This document shows positions 23,487-34,787 of a DNA stretch of 64,000 nucleotides, piece by piece. The notes below the pieces were generated by a model. The model did not search any database, was not told the origin of the DNA, and was given only the letters and a program-made list of their open reading frames with translations. Position numbers and translations under genes: made by a program. Position 1 is the first letter of the stretch. Every line of letters begins with the position of its first letter. The stretch is from assembly GCF_025612915.1 (NCBI RefSeq), contig NC_069115.1, positions 4,936,480 through 5,000,479 of the forward strand. Reading direction: 5' to 3'. The DNA is from Magallana angulata (lineage: Eukaryota; Mollusca; Bivalvia; Ostreida; Ostreidae).

Positions 23487-24707
23487 ATGGAGACATCTTC
23501 CTTTATGACAAGTTATTGGAACTACTCTAATGGAACAGACTCGCCACAAGACGCTTATTATTTACTACTGAAGTTAAACAACCAGAAGGCCCTAAGAGAT
23601 CTCCCGGTGATTCTGTTCCTTGTAATTCTAATGGTCGTTGGAATAAGTGGCAATATAGTTGTATGTATAATTTATTCTAAAGCAAAAAAGAAATCAACAT
23701 CCAATCTTTTCATTTTGAACTTGGCAGTTCTGGATCTTCTGTCCTGTACGTTCGGAATCCCCTTAGAGATCGCAGACCTTAGTTTACCCTACATGTTTAA
23801 TGCTCCAGCTGTTTGCAGCTTTGGAAGGACTCTGGAATCATGTACAGTTATGGCATCAGTGTTGACTCTGGTTTTCATTTCCATTGATCGGTACAAACGG
23901 ATCTGTAATTTAGGCGAAAGTTTCAAAACTTCGACAGTCAAAATTATGTGTGTCGTTGGATTGTGCATTGGTATCGTGTCATCGCTGCCATTTTTAGTAG
24001 TAATGGGAAAGAGGACAATCAACCTTGGGCTTTCCGGAATAGAGGGTGTTGGTTGCGAAATCTCAGACGATATGAAACATACTACTTTTACATTTGCTTT
24101 TTACACTGTTATGTTGATATTTTTTACTGTTGGTCTAGTTTTCGTTATTTTCGTATACGCGCGCATCTCTATATTTTTAAGAAGAACTAGGAGCATGAGA
24201 ATTAGGCATATTGAAGAAAGTAATAACAGTAATAAAACTTCAACCACGGGCACTCAACAAATTCATTTAGTTGAGCTTGAATCTATCACTGCGGAAAGCA
24301 GACATCAAAGTAGCACTGATAATCACCACCAGGAAGCCGTGCATGCGCTCTCGAGAGAAACTCCAATTACTTCCGGTGTAAAAGTTACTAGGACCACAAC
24401 AATATTTGTAGCTATAACTATCGCTTTTATAATCAGTTTTCTCCCCTTTTTGTTGGTTATGATATTATTAAGCACCATTAAAGACATAGAGAAAGGCATG
24501 TCAGAACCAATGATGGTTTTTACCGAATTTTGTGCAAGAACATATTTTTTGAATAATGCGATTAACCCGTTGATCTATAGCGCTTTGAATAGAAAATTCA
24601 GACATGATGTTAAGCGACTGTTTTCTACAAATTGCTGTATGAGATGTTTTAATCATGTTTGCACTTCAGAGACACCGTCTAATGTTTACCAAGTAAATAT
24701 GTACTAG
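23487..24707 (+). CDS. intact class A GPCR, 406 aa, copy B
   Basis: A single-exon receptor with the same start context (CCATGG) and overlapping short upstream frame (ATG at 23482) as copy A. All landmarks are kept: N56, D83, C110 and C190, DRYKRIC 134-140, SFLP, NPLIY 360-364. TM4 again has Leu instead of Trp (SSLPFL). By hand alignment about 13 residues differ from copy A, among them L7M, S20P, K21Q, M43L, N69K, D73N, V98L, V112F, I122M, T163I, Y169F, Y328L and K385M. Most lie in the N-terminus and helices. About as many silent changes are seen, so the protein is under some constraint. The 3' flank matches copy A almost base for base. Confidence 0.93.
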   Translation: METSSFMTSYWNYSNGTDSPQDAYYLLLKLNNQKALRDLPVILFLVILMVVGISGNIVVCIIYSKAKKKSTSNLFILNLAVLDLLSCTFGIPLEIADLSLPYMFNAPAVCSFGRTLESCTVMASVLTLVFISIDRYKRICNLGESFKTSTVKIMCVVGLCIGIVSSLPFLVVMGKRTINLGLSGIEGVGCEISDDMKHTTFTFAFYTVMLIFFTVGLVFVIFVYARISIFLRRTRSMRIRHIEESNNSNKTSTTGTQQIHLVELESITAESRHQSSTDNHHQEAVHALSRETPITSGVKVTRTTTIFVAITIAFIISFLPFLLVMILLSTIKDIEKGMSEPMMVFTEFCARTYFLNNAINPLIYSALNRKFRHDVKRLFSTNCCMRCFNHVCTSETPSNVYQVNMY

Positions 24708-25008
24708 ATTTTTTGAATACGAATTTTACAACACGGAAAAGTCAGTATTCATGTTTAGTATGTGAACTTTTCTGATTTTTAAATTCCTTGATTTTTATCT
24801 TGTTGATTCTGTTGTTTTGGGATATTTTATTATTTTTGTGGAATAATCATTGTGCATGTTCATGCTGAACCAGAAGTAGCACTTTTAGATTATAAAGCTA
24901 TGTGCAATAAATCTAACAGGATATAAAATATGGCATGGCATCTTTAGATACCAAGGATATCCGTTTCCTACATATGCATTTTCGGTGCTTTATGAGGAAA
25001 AAACACAA

Positions 25009-25252
25009 ACTATGGAATCATCATTGTTCGTGGGAAACCAATGTTCGTGGCTTTCGTGGGCAACCTTTGCTTAGGATTTTCCATTCCTACGAACGTGTTT
25101 ACAAGCATTTGTTTAGTATTTATTTTCATTATAGAACTTACTATCGATGAAATTACGTTCCCACGAAGAAGAAAAAGTTTGAAGAAGAAAAAGTTTGAAG
25201 AAGAAAAAGTTTGGCTCCAAACGTACTACCACGATTAAAATGATTCCACAGT
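25009..25252. mobile_element. short inverted-repeat MITE in the 3' flank of copy B
   Basis: The same element as at 15045-15294, in the same relative place, with the same ACTATGGAATCAT/ATGATTCCACAGT ends and three AAGAAGAAAAAGTTTG words. Confidence 0.65.
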
Positions 25253-26375
25253 AACAAAGGCAATAAAGGTCACCATCTCACGAAGTGAAACTTAAATGTG
25301 TTTAGCTACATTTTGGTATATCTAAATTTGTAATTGTATTAACCTTCTACCCCTTTCATATATCTGCATGTATAACTTTTAAGGACATATATGCTGTTGT
25401 TTATATATTCAGACAAACAGTAATGTTGAGGTAAATATATTCTAGATTTCCAATAAGGATCGAATAAATCATGTGGAATTTTACCCCTGCTACTTACATC
25501 CACGGTCTGCATACATGTAAATGTTGTAATTGTGTGAGATTCTGATTAAGCTTTTAGACTAATCGATGACAAAATAGCCGTCGATTGAAATTCCAATACG
25601 TAGTTGGAAGGAAACGCGAAGAGTAATTGTGTGACTTTCTAAATCTAAAGACATGTCTGTTTTCAAATCAGACTGCCATTGAGACTGACATATACGAAAT
25701 TAAAGGGCAAAACATCATACACGCCGGCCAAGAAAAACAACTGGTTAGGGCAATTTTTATATAATATTATTTTCTCTTAGAGAGCTTTGTATTAGGTTTT
25801 ATATAATTTTAAGGCTCCAATTTAAAGATAATGTTTGGCTAAATAATGGTTTATGATGAGAAAATCCTATCTTAAGCTTACAATTGTATCTGATGATTAC
25901 TTGGTTGACCACCGAACTTCTTTTATTGCACATTTTGTAACCACCAGATTCTAGATTCACCCAAAGGGAATTGTTTTGGTTTTGTGAATAGTTTGTCGTT
26001 AGATATCCCGCAGATATTTGGGTTGTCGATCTTTCCAAAAGTTAAATCGATAAAATTTGTATATATATTATATATAGTTACAAAACCCCACACAAGACTT
26101 AAAAACGAAGTGCTCAGTGTGTAAACAAGAGTATACATGCCATGGAGACCTCTTCCTTTTTGACAAGTTATTGGAACTACTCTAATGGAACAGACTCGTC
26201 ACACGACGCCTATTATTTACTACTGAAGTTAAACAACCAGAAGGCCCTAAGAGATCTCCCGGTGATCATGTTCCTTGGAATTCCAATGGTCGTTGGAATA
26301 AGTGGCAATATAGTTAAGGTCTTCCGTTTTCAACGGAAGACCTTGTACTGATTCTGTTGGTAATTCTTTTTAGGG

Positions 26376-28094
26376 TCTTCCGTTTCCAACGGAAGACCCT
26401 CTTGTTATTCTATTGTTTCTTTCTATTATTAGGGTCTTCCGTTTTCAGCGGAAGACCCTCTTGTTATTCTTCGGTTTCTTTTTATTATTATACTTTTTAT
26501 TTTTTTTTTCTGATTCCTTCTCGGCTTTAAAACTCAAAAAGTTTACAACCGATTTTGACGAAACTTTCAGAGATTATGTGCATTTATTATATCTCAAAGT
26601 TTGTGAAGTTTCTTTGAAAACCTCACTTCCGTTTTTACGTTACGTCATTTTTAAAATTTTCAAAAAGTCATTTTGTTCGCGGCGTTTCTCAAAAACGCTT
26701 TAAGATAGAGGCTTGAAATTTTCAATGCTTATAATTTAATCGATTTACATCTGTAATAAGGCTGGAAATGAAAATATGTCTCTTCCGGTCGAAACCGGAA
26801 GTGAAACAAATTTTTCGAAAAAATAAATTTTCTGATCAAATCAAAAATGAATATGTGTTTTGTAGAGCTTATTAAGCTGAATCTAACACTGAAAACCGTT
26901 TTAAAATCGGACGATGCATTACAGAGATATCAGGGTTTAAAAATTGATTTTTCCGGAAATTTTGATTCCGCGTCCTTGGTTTAAAAAAAAGCGTAATGTT
27001 CAAAGTAAAATTAACTCGTACATAAAATAATTGTAAAGTCGTACTGTATCACATTCGGATTTTTTTGATAAGTCGTTCTTGAAATCAGAAAGGTTTTTGT
27101 AAAGTCGTACTTAAAATCATTCGGATTTTGTTAAGTCGTACCAGGAATAATTCGATTTTTTAAAATCTTTTTATTTTAGTTACTCTTGTTATTAGTTTAA
27201 GAGCTCTACTTCTTACAGGAACTTCCAGCTTTACTTCCGACATTAACGGAAGACCCACTCGTTGCTTTGCATCGAGCTTTGCTCTAGTTATTATTATTCT
27301 TTTTATTTTTTTTTCTGACTCCTTTTCGGCTTTATAACTCAAAAAGTTTACAACCGATTTTGATGAAATTTTCAGAGGTTGTGTGCAACTATAAAACCTC
27401 AAAGTTTGTGAAGTTTCTTTGAAAAAGTCACTTCCGGTTATACGTTACGTCATTTTTAAAATTTTCAAAAAGTCATTTTGTCTGCGGCGTTTCTCAAAAA
27501 CGCTTTAAGATAGAGGCTTGAAATTTTCAATGGTTATGATTTAATCGATTTACCTCTGTAATAAGGCTGGAAATGAAAATCTGTCACTTCCGGTCAAAAC
27601 CGGAAGGGAGTCAAATTTTTCGAAAAAATAAATTTTCTGATCAAATCAAAAATGAATATGTGTTTTATAGAGCTTATTAAGCTGAATCTAACACTGAAAG
27701 CCGTTTAAAAATCGGACGATGCATTACAGAGATATACGAGTTCAAAAAATGATTTTTCCGGAAATTTTGATTCCGCGTTTTTGGTTAAGAAACTAGTATC
27801 AAGTTCTTGGTTAAATTAACTTGTACCTAAAAATTATTTGTTAAGTCGTACTGTAACACATTCGGATTTTTTTTGTGAAGTCATTCTTGAAATCGGAAAG
27901 GTTTTTGTTAAGTCGTACTTAAAATCATTCGGATTTTGTTAAGTCGTACCAGGAATAATTCGATTTTTGTTCATCTTTTTATTTAAGGTACTCTTGCTAT
28001 TGGTTTAAGAGCTCTGCTTCTTACAGGAACTTCCAGCTTTACTTCCGACATTAACGGAAGACCCACTCGTTGCTTTGCAACGAGCTTTGCTCTA
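26376..28094 (+). mobile_element. nested tandem copies of short Helentron-like elements
   Basis: Two 5' stem-loop ends (AGGGTCTTCCGTT, near 26376 and 26434) are followed by a body of about 0.8 kb. That body ends near 27291 with CTCGTTGCTTTGCATCGAG and CTAG. A second head-to-tail copy of the body runs to 28094. The two bodies are clearly similar (GGCTTTAAAACTCAAAAAG, CGTTACGTCATTTTTAAAA and GGAATAATTCGATTTT words in the same order). The host sequence, a T-rich stretch, resumes at ATTCTTTTTTT. ORFs within (26413-26703, 27160-27402) are not protein-like. Confidence 0.6.
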
Positions 28095-29009
28095 GTTATT
28101 CTTTTTTTTCTTCTAGACGTTTTTTAAAACTCAAATATCTTGCTTGTTTGTTGTCCTATATGGTTCAAATTTGCAGAGCTTATTGGTAGTTACTATTTCT
28201 CAATATCTGTGGAAAATCGTTGATATCGACACTTCCGGTACCGAGTTATTCCCCTTTTCCCCCAAAATATAGGCATTCTTGTGCACGCAAAGGCTCTGAA
28301 ACCGCTCACAGCCTGTGTTACAAAGTCACAAATCTTCAAAATAGAGAGTTTGAACGTTGTCCTCCGAGTTTTGTTTTTACAATTTTCCTCCTTTAAAGTT
28401 TCAAAAAATTAATTTGAATTTGTGTTTCAAAAAATGCTGATTTTTTGTTGTGTTTTTGTTATGTAGCTCTTTAGTTTAAAATTTTCTCTAAACACATATA
28501 GAACAAAATATGTGCAAAATGTCAAGGGCTTTCACTTGACACCATTGAAAAAGGGCTGGCCCCTTAAATTAGGGGTCTAGAGCCCTTAAAAGTCTTCGCT
28601 TTATAACTCAAAAATGGTTAATATTTCGCTATAGCTGTCGATAGATAAGTTGTTCATTATTGTGTTATCAATGTCATTACAAAACTATTTTGTACCGGTA
28701 ATGCGTATTATGAGTGTAAAAAGCTTGTTTTGTTAACATGTACCTGTATTCATTTGGCAAGTAAGCGAATCGTCTTCGTGCGAAAAACGTACATATATTA
28801 ACAGCTGAAAGTGTTCCAGCATATACGGGATGCTTTGATTCATTTGAAAAGTGTCTAAAAAGTATACGTGTACATGTTTTTCTTACAGCCTTTTTTTTGG
28901 AGTAACCTCTGTTTAGGTCCTATAGTGGACAACCGTAAAGAAAAACAAAAACGAGAAAATATAAACGTTCTTTTTTAAAAAAAAAATAACTTCCATAAAA
29001 TAGATTTGA

Positions 29010-29510
29010 GACATTTTACTGCAAGCATTTCAAATCGACCTAAATTCTTAGTTGTGTGCGTCATTACATAACCCATCTCGCCCGCGGCCGATAAAAATGG
29101 ATCGCCAAGGTCGCGGCTGGACTACCTAGCGGTCAGCGGTTATCTAATACACAAGAATCGCGTCTGTCATATGTGATTTTACTTAGCAGCAAACACAAGA
29201 ATCGTACACAATGACATTAAAGCTTACTCTTCTTAATTTGAATTAAACGATAGAATAAGAAATCGATCTGTTTAATCATAAACTCGAACTGAAGCAGTAT
29301 CAGACAGATAGATCAACTGTGGGATTAAAGGGGGAAAAAACTTATATTAATTAGAGTTTATTCATCATACTGCAAACATTGTAAATCTTCCTGGGTTCTG
29401 AGCTTTTTATGTGTGTTTTAACTTTACGTAAGTTATCGGATCCCTCATCCGCGGCCGAGGAAATCGGTCGCGGCTGCACTACCTAGAGGTCAGCGGTTAT
29501 CTAATAACAA
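29010..29510. repeat. two-copy direct repeat with GC-rich core
   Basis: GACTACCTAGCGGTCAGCGG near 29120 recurs as CACTACCTAGAGGTCAGCGG near 29475. Each is preceded by CCGCGGCCGA-type sequence, and the spacing is about 355 bases. It lies inside the Helentron-like insert. Confidence 0.65.
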
Positions 29511-30182
29511 GATATATATACAAGAACTGTTTCAATTTTATGTTCTTTTTGTTCACCTTCAATTTATTGAATGAAACATTAGAATGTGAATTGAGAAGCC
29601 CCTCTAAAAATTGATAAAAGCGATATTGTTCCAAATCAGAAACATCATCAGACATAAATCAATAGTGAATTTGTAATTCTAAAATGTTCTAAAAACTATA
29701 CATGTACTAATAATGTTATAGATAAACAACGAAAAACCACAAAGGTTAAACCTTCAAATGATCACCCCTAGAACATAGCCAAGGAGATCCCTCGCGAGTG
29801 GACAAGTGATCCGCGGTAGCTCGTGTTCTTCTGCATGTACTTTATCACACGTGCATGTTTATTGATATTTTGTACGATTCCAACTATTTGTTTATTCGAG
29901 ATTTTGACCGGTACATGTAAGATTGACTTGTGTTTCAATTTAAGATTTTTTTTATTTACCCACGAATATTTCCGCAAAATACTGCTGAGAGGTTTTATAG
30001 ATATCGTAGAAAGTAGTTGACGTCTTCATAAGGTTGCACATAAAATGAGAGAGAGGGAGAGAGAGAGAGAGCGCGCTCAAAATTGGAAGCATTATTTAGC
30101 CGAATTAAGAAAATGAAACAGTCTCCAAGCGTTCAAGGCAGGATAAAAAAATCAAATATCAAATTAACACATGCGGTAGAGG

Positions 30183-30504
30183 CAATTGCAACTTCTCTGG
30201 CCTTTCTGGCAAGTTTGGAAAAACACCTCGAATGTATTAACATCACCGGATGTTAGAATATTATACAAAATGGAGTCGCTTCCCATTAAAATAAGTATCG
30301 GCAAGAAGTTTTGTATGTCGTTTCTGTGTTATATTTTAGTGTATATTGATACCTTTAATGAAGTATAGCTCACATCTCAACAGATCATAAAATGTGTTGT
30401 AATTATATCAAGTTTTAAAAAAAGGGGGGTCGTCATGGACGCCTAGGTAATACATTCGAAGTGTTTTTCCGAGCTTGCCAGAAAGGCCCGAGAAGTTGTG
30501 ATTG
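30183..30504. mobile_element. Mutator-like MITE with 10-11 bp target duplication
   Basis: Inverted ends of about 57 bases begin CAATTGCAACTTCTC and close with GAGAAGTTGTGATTG, with GGCCTTTCTGGCAAG matched by its complement. GCGGTAGAGGC flanks both sides (30173-30183 and 30505-30515). Long inverted ends plus a 9-11 base duplication fit the Mutator superfamily. No transposase is present. Confidence 0.65.
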
Positions 30505-31977
30505 GCGGTAGAGGCTGACACGATAGAATTGAGGGATTTAGTGATTATTTTTAGAATGTTCACATGTGTTTTTAAACAAGATTTGTTTAGATTTTATCGG
30601 TTTCATGATCACAGTGCAAGGGATTTTTTTTTTCAAAATGTAGCGAAGACCCATTTTTGGCGACTACTTAACATGTGTACATTTTTCTCCTCAATGTATG
30701 TCACCTTCCCACCCGTGTGTTTATTCGGTCAGTCTATGCTAAGTCAAATGAATCCACTCCACGTGCGACCGAAAATCTCGTGTCGCGTCAGCGCTCATAG
30801 CCTAAAATATTGCCCCCGGGCTGCAGATCAGCAATTGATAAATAATTGAGTAACATTTGGAAGGATGCTTTCAATGCAGCGGTCAATTGTTAAACAATAA
30901 GTGTTTAAATATTCGATGTCAATCAACCTCACATTAAAGGTGCGATATCGTAATCTGAGAATGTGGCTAAAAAATTAACCTGTTGAACACGCTAAACTTC
31001 TATAGTTATGAACAGAATAAAATATATATTATCAGAGACTTAAATAACTTAATAAGTTATTTATGTCTCTGGTTTTATAAGTTAACAGTTTTAAGTCAAA
31101 TATTAAATAAAATTTGTTCTCAGGATTAGAAGTAATGATATACGACTACATTAAGCAATAAAGTCGGTCGATCGTCATTAAATCATCAGAGTACTGCAAG
31201 TGTCGACAGTTTCTTATTTCTTTGAAATAATTGTAGTAGTTCAATTGACTTGCAGACTATAATATAGCGACTTTTCTGCCTCCCAAAAATGTATGCATTT
31301 AATTGCGATAGATATTTGTTCTTGGGGATTTTACTTATTGTTATATGCACATTGATAAAAAAAATCATTGAAGCTGTGTAATATGAGGTTGTAATGCAGA
31401 TTAAAACTCAGCTGAATATTTTATTTTTAATCTAGCTTGTCAAAATGGGAGATTGTTAACTTGTAGCTTGTTAACTCTGAAAAAGTCTAGAACAGAAGAA
31501 ATAAAGTCTTTATAGCTTTCGCTACATCTTCTTATTTATGTGTACGCGGACATAAAGCTATTTAATATTTTTTTTTTACTGTATAAAAAAGTGTTTTTTT
31601 TCCTAACCTTAAATTTAAATCTATAGAAATTCAATATCTACATGTAACATCTCAATAGCTTTGATAGCTTATTACCGCTTGGAAATCATTTAGTGATGCA
31701 AATTGATAAATGCCCATGAAAAAACATTCTTGGACCCCAAGGGTTTCTTATCCTTTCCGACGATGATGAGAAGAACTCAAATGTGCATACAAATCATACA
31801 TTTACATGTATATTTATATGAGATATGATAGAAATAATTGAAAAATATAATTCTTTTTTGTGCCGCACAAAACGGGCGAAAAAGATTTTTAAACCCCACG
31901 AAAATAAATTGAGGTGGGGGGGGGGTTTAAATAAAAATCACCTTGTCCGTCCGTACGTCGTGTCCGGTCTATATCTT

Positions 31978-32400
31978 TCTGATGGAGAAACATTGGAAGT
32001 GTTCTTACTTCATACAAATAATATTCATTACCTGACGAAGCGTCATGACCTAAACCCAAGGTGATTTGTCAAAGTAAAGGTCACTGGCAGGAAAAGTGCA
32101 AAATTTGTTTCCGGTCCACTTTGGAATTTCTTACTTCACACAAAGATTGCTTATGACCTGAGAGTGTGTAATGATTTGTTTGTTCCTAAGTCATTTAAGG
32201 AGAAACATTGGGAGTTTCTATTTCATGTAAAGATTCCTGATGACCGATGATGTGTCATGAACTTGACCCACGGTCAGTTGCGCAAGTTCAAAGTCATATT
32301 AAACATGTGTCATATCTTGTATTAATGGAAATGAGTAAAAGCTAGAGTTTGTCATAAAGATTACTTGTGACCTGTAAATATACCCTGCCTTGTCTGACTC
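31978..32400. repeat. diverged tandem repeat inside the insertion
   Basis: GGAGAAACATTGGAAGTGTT near 31984 recurs as GGAGAAACATTGGGAGTTTC near 32209, with similar following text (TCATGACCTAAACCC, TCATGAACTTGACCC). The period is about 225-230 bases. The ORF at 31825-32064 runs through it and is not credible. Confidence 0.5.
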
Positions 32401-34569
32401 ACTACTTAAAGAAAACGAACCATCCATTATTCTCTAATAGAGAAATACGTGAGTAATGACTTCTTTCTTAGCGGGGATATCATTTGTGAGCTTGCTAACA
32501 GTACCTTTTAGATGGTCCAGTGGGAGCAATGCCCCCTTTCTCTCAACCAAAATTTCCCTTAAGTTAACGCTTAGAAAATTGATTTTTGGGTCATTTCCCC
32601 CACCGCCACATCCACACTTATATTATAATTAAATTAATTATATACATGTACATAAATGATGTACTTTTTAAAGTTATCCTAAACTTGAAGTAAGTTAAAC
32701 GAAGAACTTGCCTGGTATGAAAATAATACTTTGAAATTGAGTCTCGTTTTCGATTTCTTGAACTTACTATTATCATATTGATAATCCAGTATAATTAAAA
32801 ACCATTTCCCTTCTCCTTACACTCGCCAGGTTCTGATAGACCTTTATCAAGAACAGACTATACCCACTTGACCTCCACATTTGCATACAAATTAAATAAA
32901 CACCTACTTAGCAAAGATATGCCTTTATCTGTTTAATGAGTAGTGCAATACTCAATCTAGAGGTTACATAGAAAACAGGTATGAATAAAATTTTTTGGGT
33001 CTCCATTTGAAGAGTTCCAATCAATTTTCTAAAGCTCTAATTCGTAAGAAGAAATTGTCATGTAAAGATGACCTTTTATTAATACAGGGTCTGTCAGGCT
33101 CTGACAAGTGTCAGGAGAAGGAGGTATTTTAATCAGACTGATGGACAATCTTTTCGCGACATGAAGTTGCGACGGAAGACCTACTCGTTGCTTTGCAACG
33201 AGCTCGGCTCTAGTTGTATGTATAATTTATTCTAAAGCAAAAAAGAAATCAACATCCGATCTTTTCATTTTGAACTTGGCAGTTCTGGATCTTCTGTCCT
33301 GTACGTTCGGAATCCCCTTGGAGATCGCAGACCTTAGTTTACCCTACATGTTTAATGCTCCAGCTGTTTGCAGCGTTGGAAGGACTCTTGAATCATGTAC
33401 AGTTATAGCATCAGTGTTGACTCTGGTTTTCATTTCCATTGATCGGTACAAACGGATCTGTAATTTAGGCGAAAGTTTCAAAACTTCGACTGTCAAAATT
33501 ATGTGTGTCGTTGGATTGTGCATTGGTACCGTGTCATCGCTGCCATTTTTAGTAGTAATGGGAAAGAGGACAATCAACCTTGGGCTTTCCGGAATAGAGA
33601 GTGTTGGTTGCGAAATCTCAGACGATATGAAACATACTACTTTTACATTTGCTTTTTACACTGTTATGTTGATATTTTTTACTGTTGGTCCAGTTTTCGT
33701 TATTTTCGTATACGCGCGTATCTCTGTATTTTTAAGAAGAACTAGGAGCATGAGAATTATGCATATTGAAGAAAGTAATAACAGTAATAAAACTTCAACC
33801 ACGGGCACTCAACAAATTCATCTAGTTGAGCTTGAATCTATCACTGCGGAAAGCAGACATCAAGTAGCACTGATAATCACCACCAGGAAGCCGTGCATGC
33901 TCTCTCGAGAGAAACTCCAATTACTTCCGGTGTTAAAGTTACTAGGACCACAACAATATTTGTAGCTATAACTATCGCTTTTATAATCAGTTTTCTCCCC
34001 TTTTTGTTGGTTATGATATTATATAGCACCATTAAAGACATAGAGAAAGGCATGTCAGAACCAATGATGGTTTTTACCGAATTTTGTGCAAGAACATATT
34101 TTTTGAATAATGCGATTAACCCGTTGATCTATAGCGCTTTGAATAGAAAATTCAGACATGATGTTAAGTGACTGTTTTCTACAAATTGCTGTATGAGATG
34201 TTTTAATCATGTTTGCACTTCAGAGACACCGTCTAATGTTTACCAAGTAAATATGTACTAGATTTTTTGAATACGAATTTTACAACATGGAAAAGTCAGT
34301 ATTCATGTTTAGTATGTGAACTTTTCTGATTTTTAAATTCCTTGATTTTTATCTTGTTGATTCTGTTATTTTGGGATATTTTATTATTTTTGTGTAATAA
34401 TCATTGTGCATGTTCATGCTGAACCAGAAGTAGCACTTATAGATTATAAAGCTATGTACAATATATCTAACAGGATATAAAATATGGCATGGCATCTTAA
34501 GATAACTAATACCAAGGATATCCGTTTCCTACATATGCATTTTCTGTGCTTTATAAGGAAAAAACACAA

Positions 34570-34787
34570 ACTATGGAATCATCATTGTTCGTGGGAAACC
34601 AATGTTTGTGGCTTTCGTGGGCAACCTTTGCTTAGGATTTTCCATTCCTACAAACGTATTTACAAGCATTTGTTTAGTATTTATTTTCAAAATAGAACTC
34701 ACTATCGATGAAATTACGTTCCCACGAAGAAGAAAATGTTTGGCTTGAAACGTACATTGACTACCACGATTAAAATGATTCCACAGT
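34570..34787. mobile_element. short inverted-repeat MITE in the 3' flank of copy C
   Basis: Same element and site as 15045-15294, but with a single AAGAAGAAAATGTTTG word instead of three. Confidence 0.65.

Larger units (their letters stand above)
22964..26061 (+). repeat. segmental duplication unit B (receptor, short 3' flank)
   Basis: Similar to unit A from the AATAAGGAGTAATC words through the receptor and about 1.35 kb of 3' flank. It breaks off at AAATTTGTA, where the 5' flank of unit C begins. Confidence 0.85.
26316..33215 (+). mobile_element. Helentron-like (rolling-circle) insertion in receptor copy C
   Basis: Comparison with intact copies A and B fixes the insertion to within the shared TAGTT, which fits a TT target. 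The 5' end is AAGGTCTTCCGTT, which folds with AACGGAAGACCTT. The 3' end has ACGGAAGACC (the inverse of the 5' end), then the stem-loop CTCGTTGC-TTT-GCAACGAG, then a terminal CTAG. Asymmetric inverted repeats with a 3' stem-loop and TT insertion are the hallmarks of Helentron/Helitron2-type elements. No Rep or helicase ORF is present in its 6.9 kb, so it is non-autonomous or a composite. It contains nested relatives (26376-28094), a Mutator-like MITE (30183-30504) and diverged tandem repeats. Confidence 0.6.
26142..34261 (+). pseudogene. GPCR copy C, split by a 6.9 kb mobile element
   Basis: Codons 1-58 (26142-26315) match copies A and B up to GNIV in TM1. The frame is then broken by an insertion at 26316-33215, and the receptor resumes with VVCIIYS-equivalent codons at 33216. 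The second part also has a one-base deletion in the third intracellular loop (near 33863, AAAGTAG to AAGTAG) and a TGA at 34169 where A and B have CGA (Arg377). TM4 again lacks Trp. Splicing out the insert would need intron signals that I did not find. The remaining substitutions are few, so loss of function looks recent. Confidence 0.92.

Noticed and set aside
30502-30849. 115-codon ORF in the large insertion
   Set aside because: It starts at the edge of the Mutator-like MITE, has no domain and no sister copy. TTG or GTG starts were allowed in such frames.
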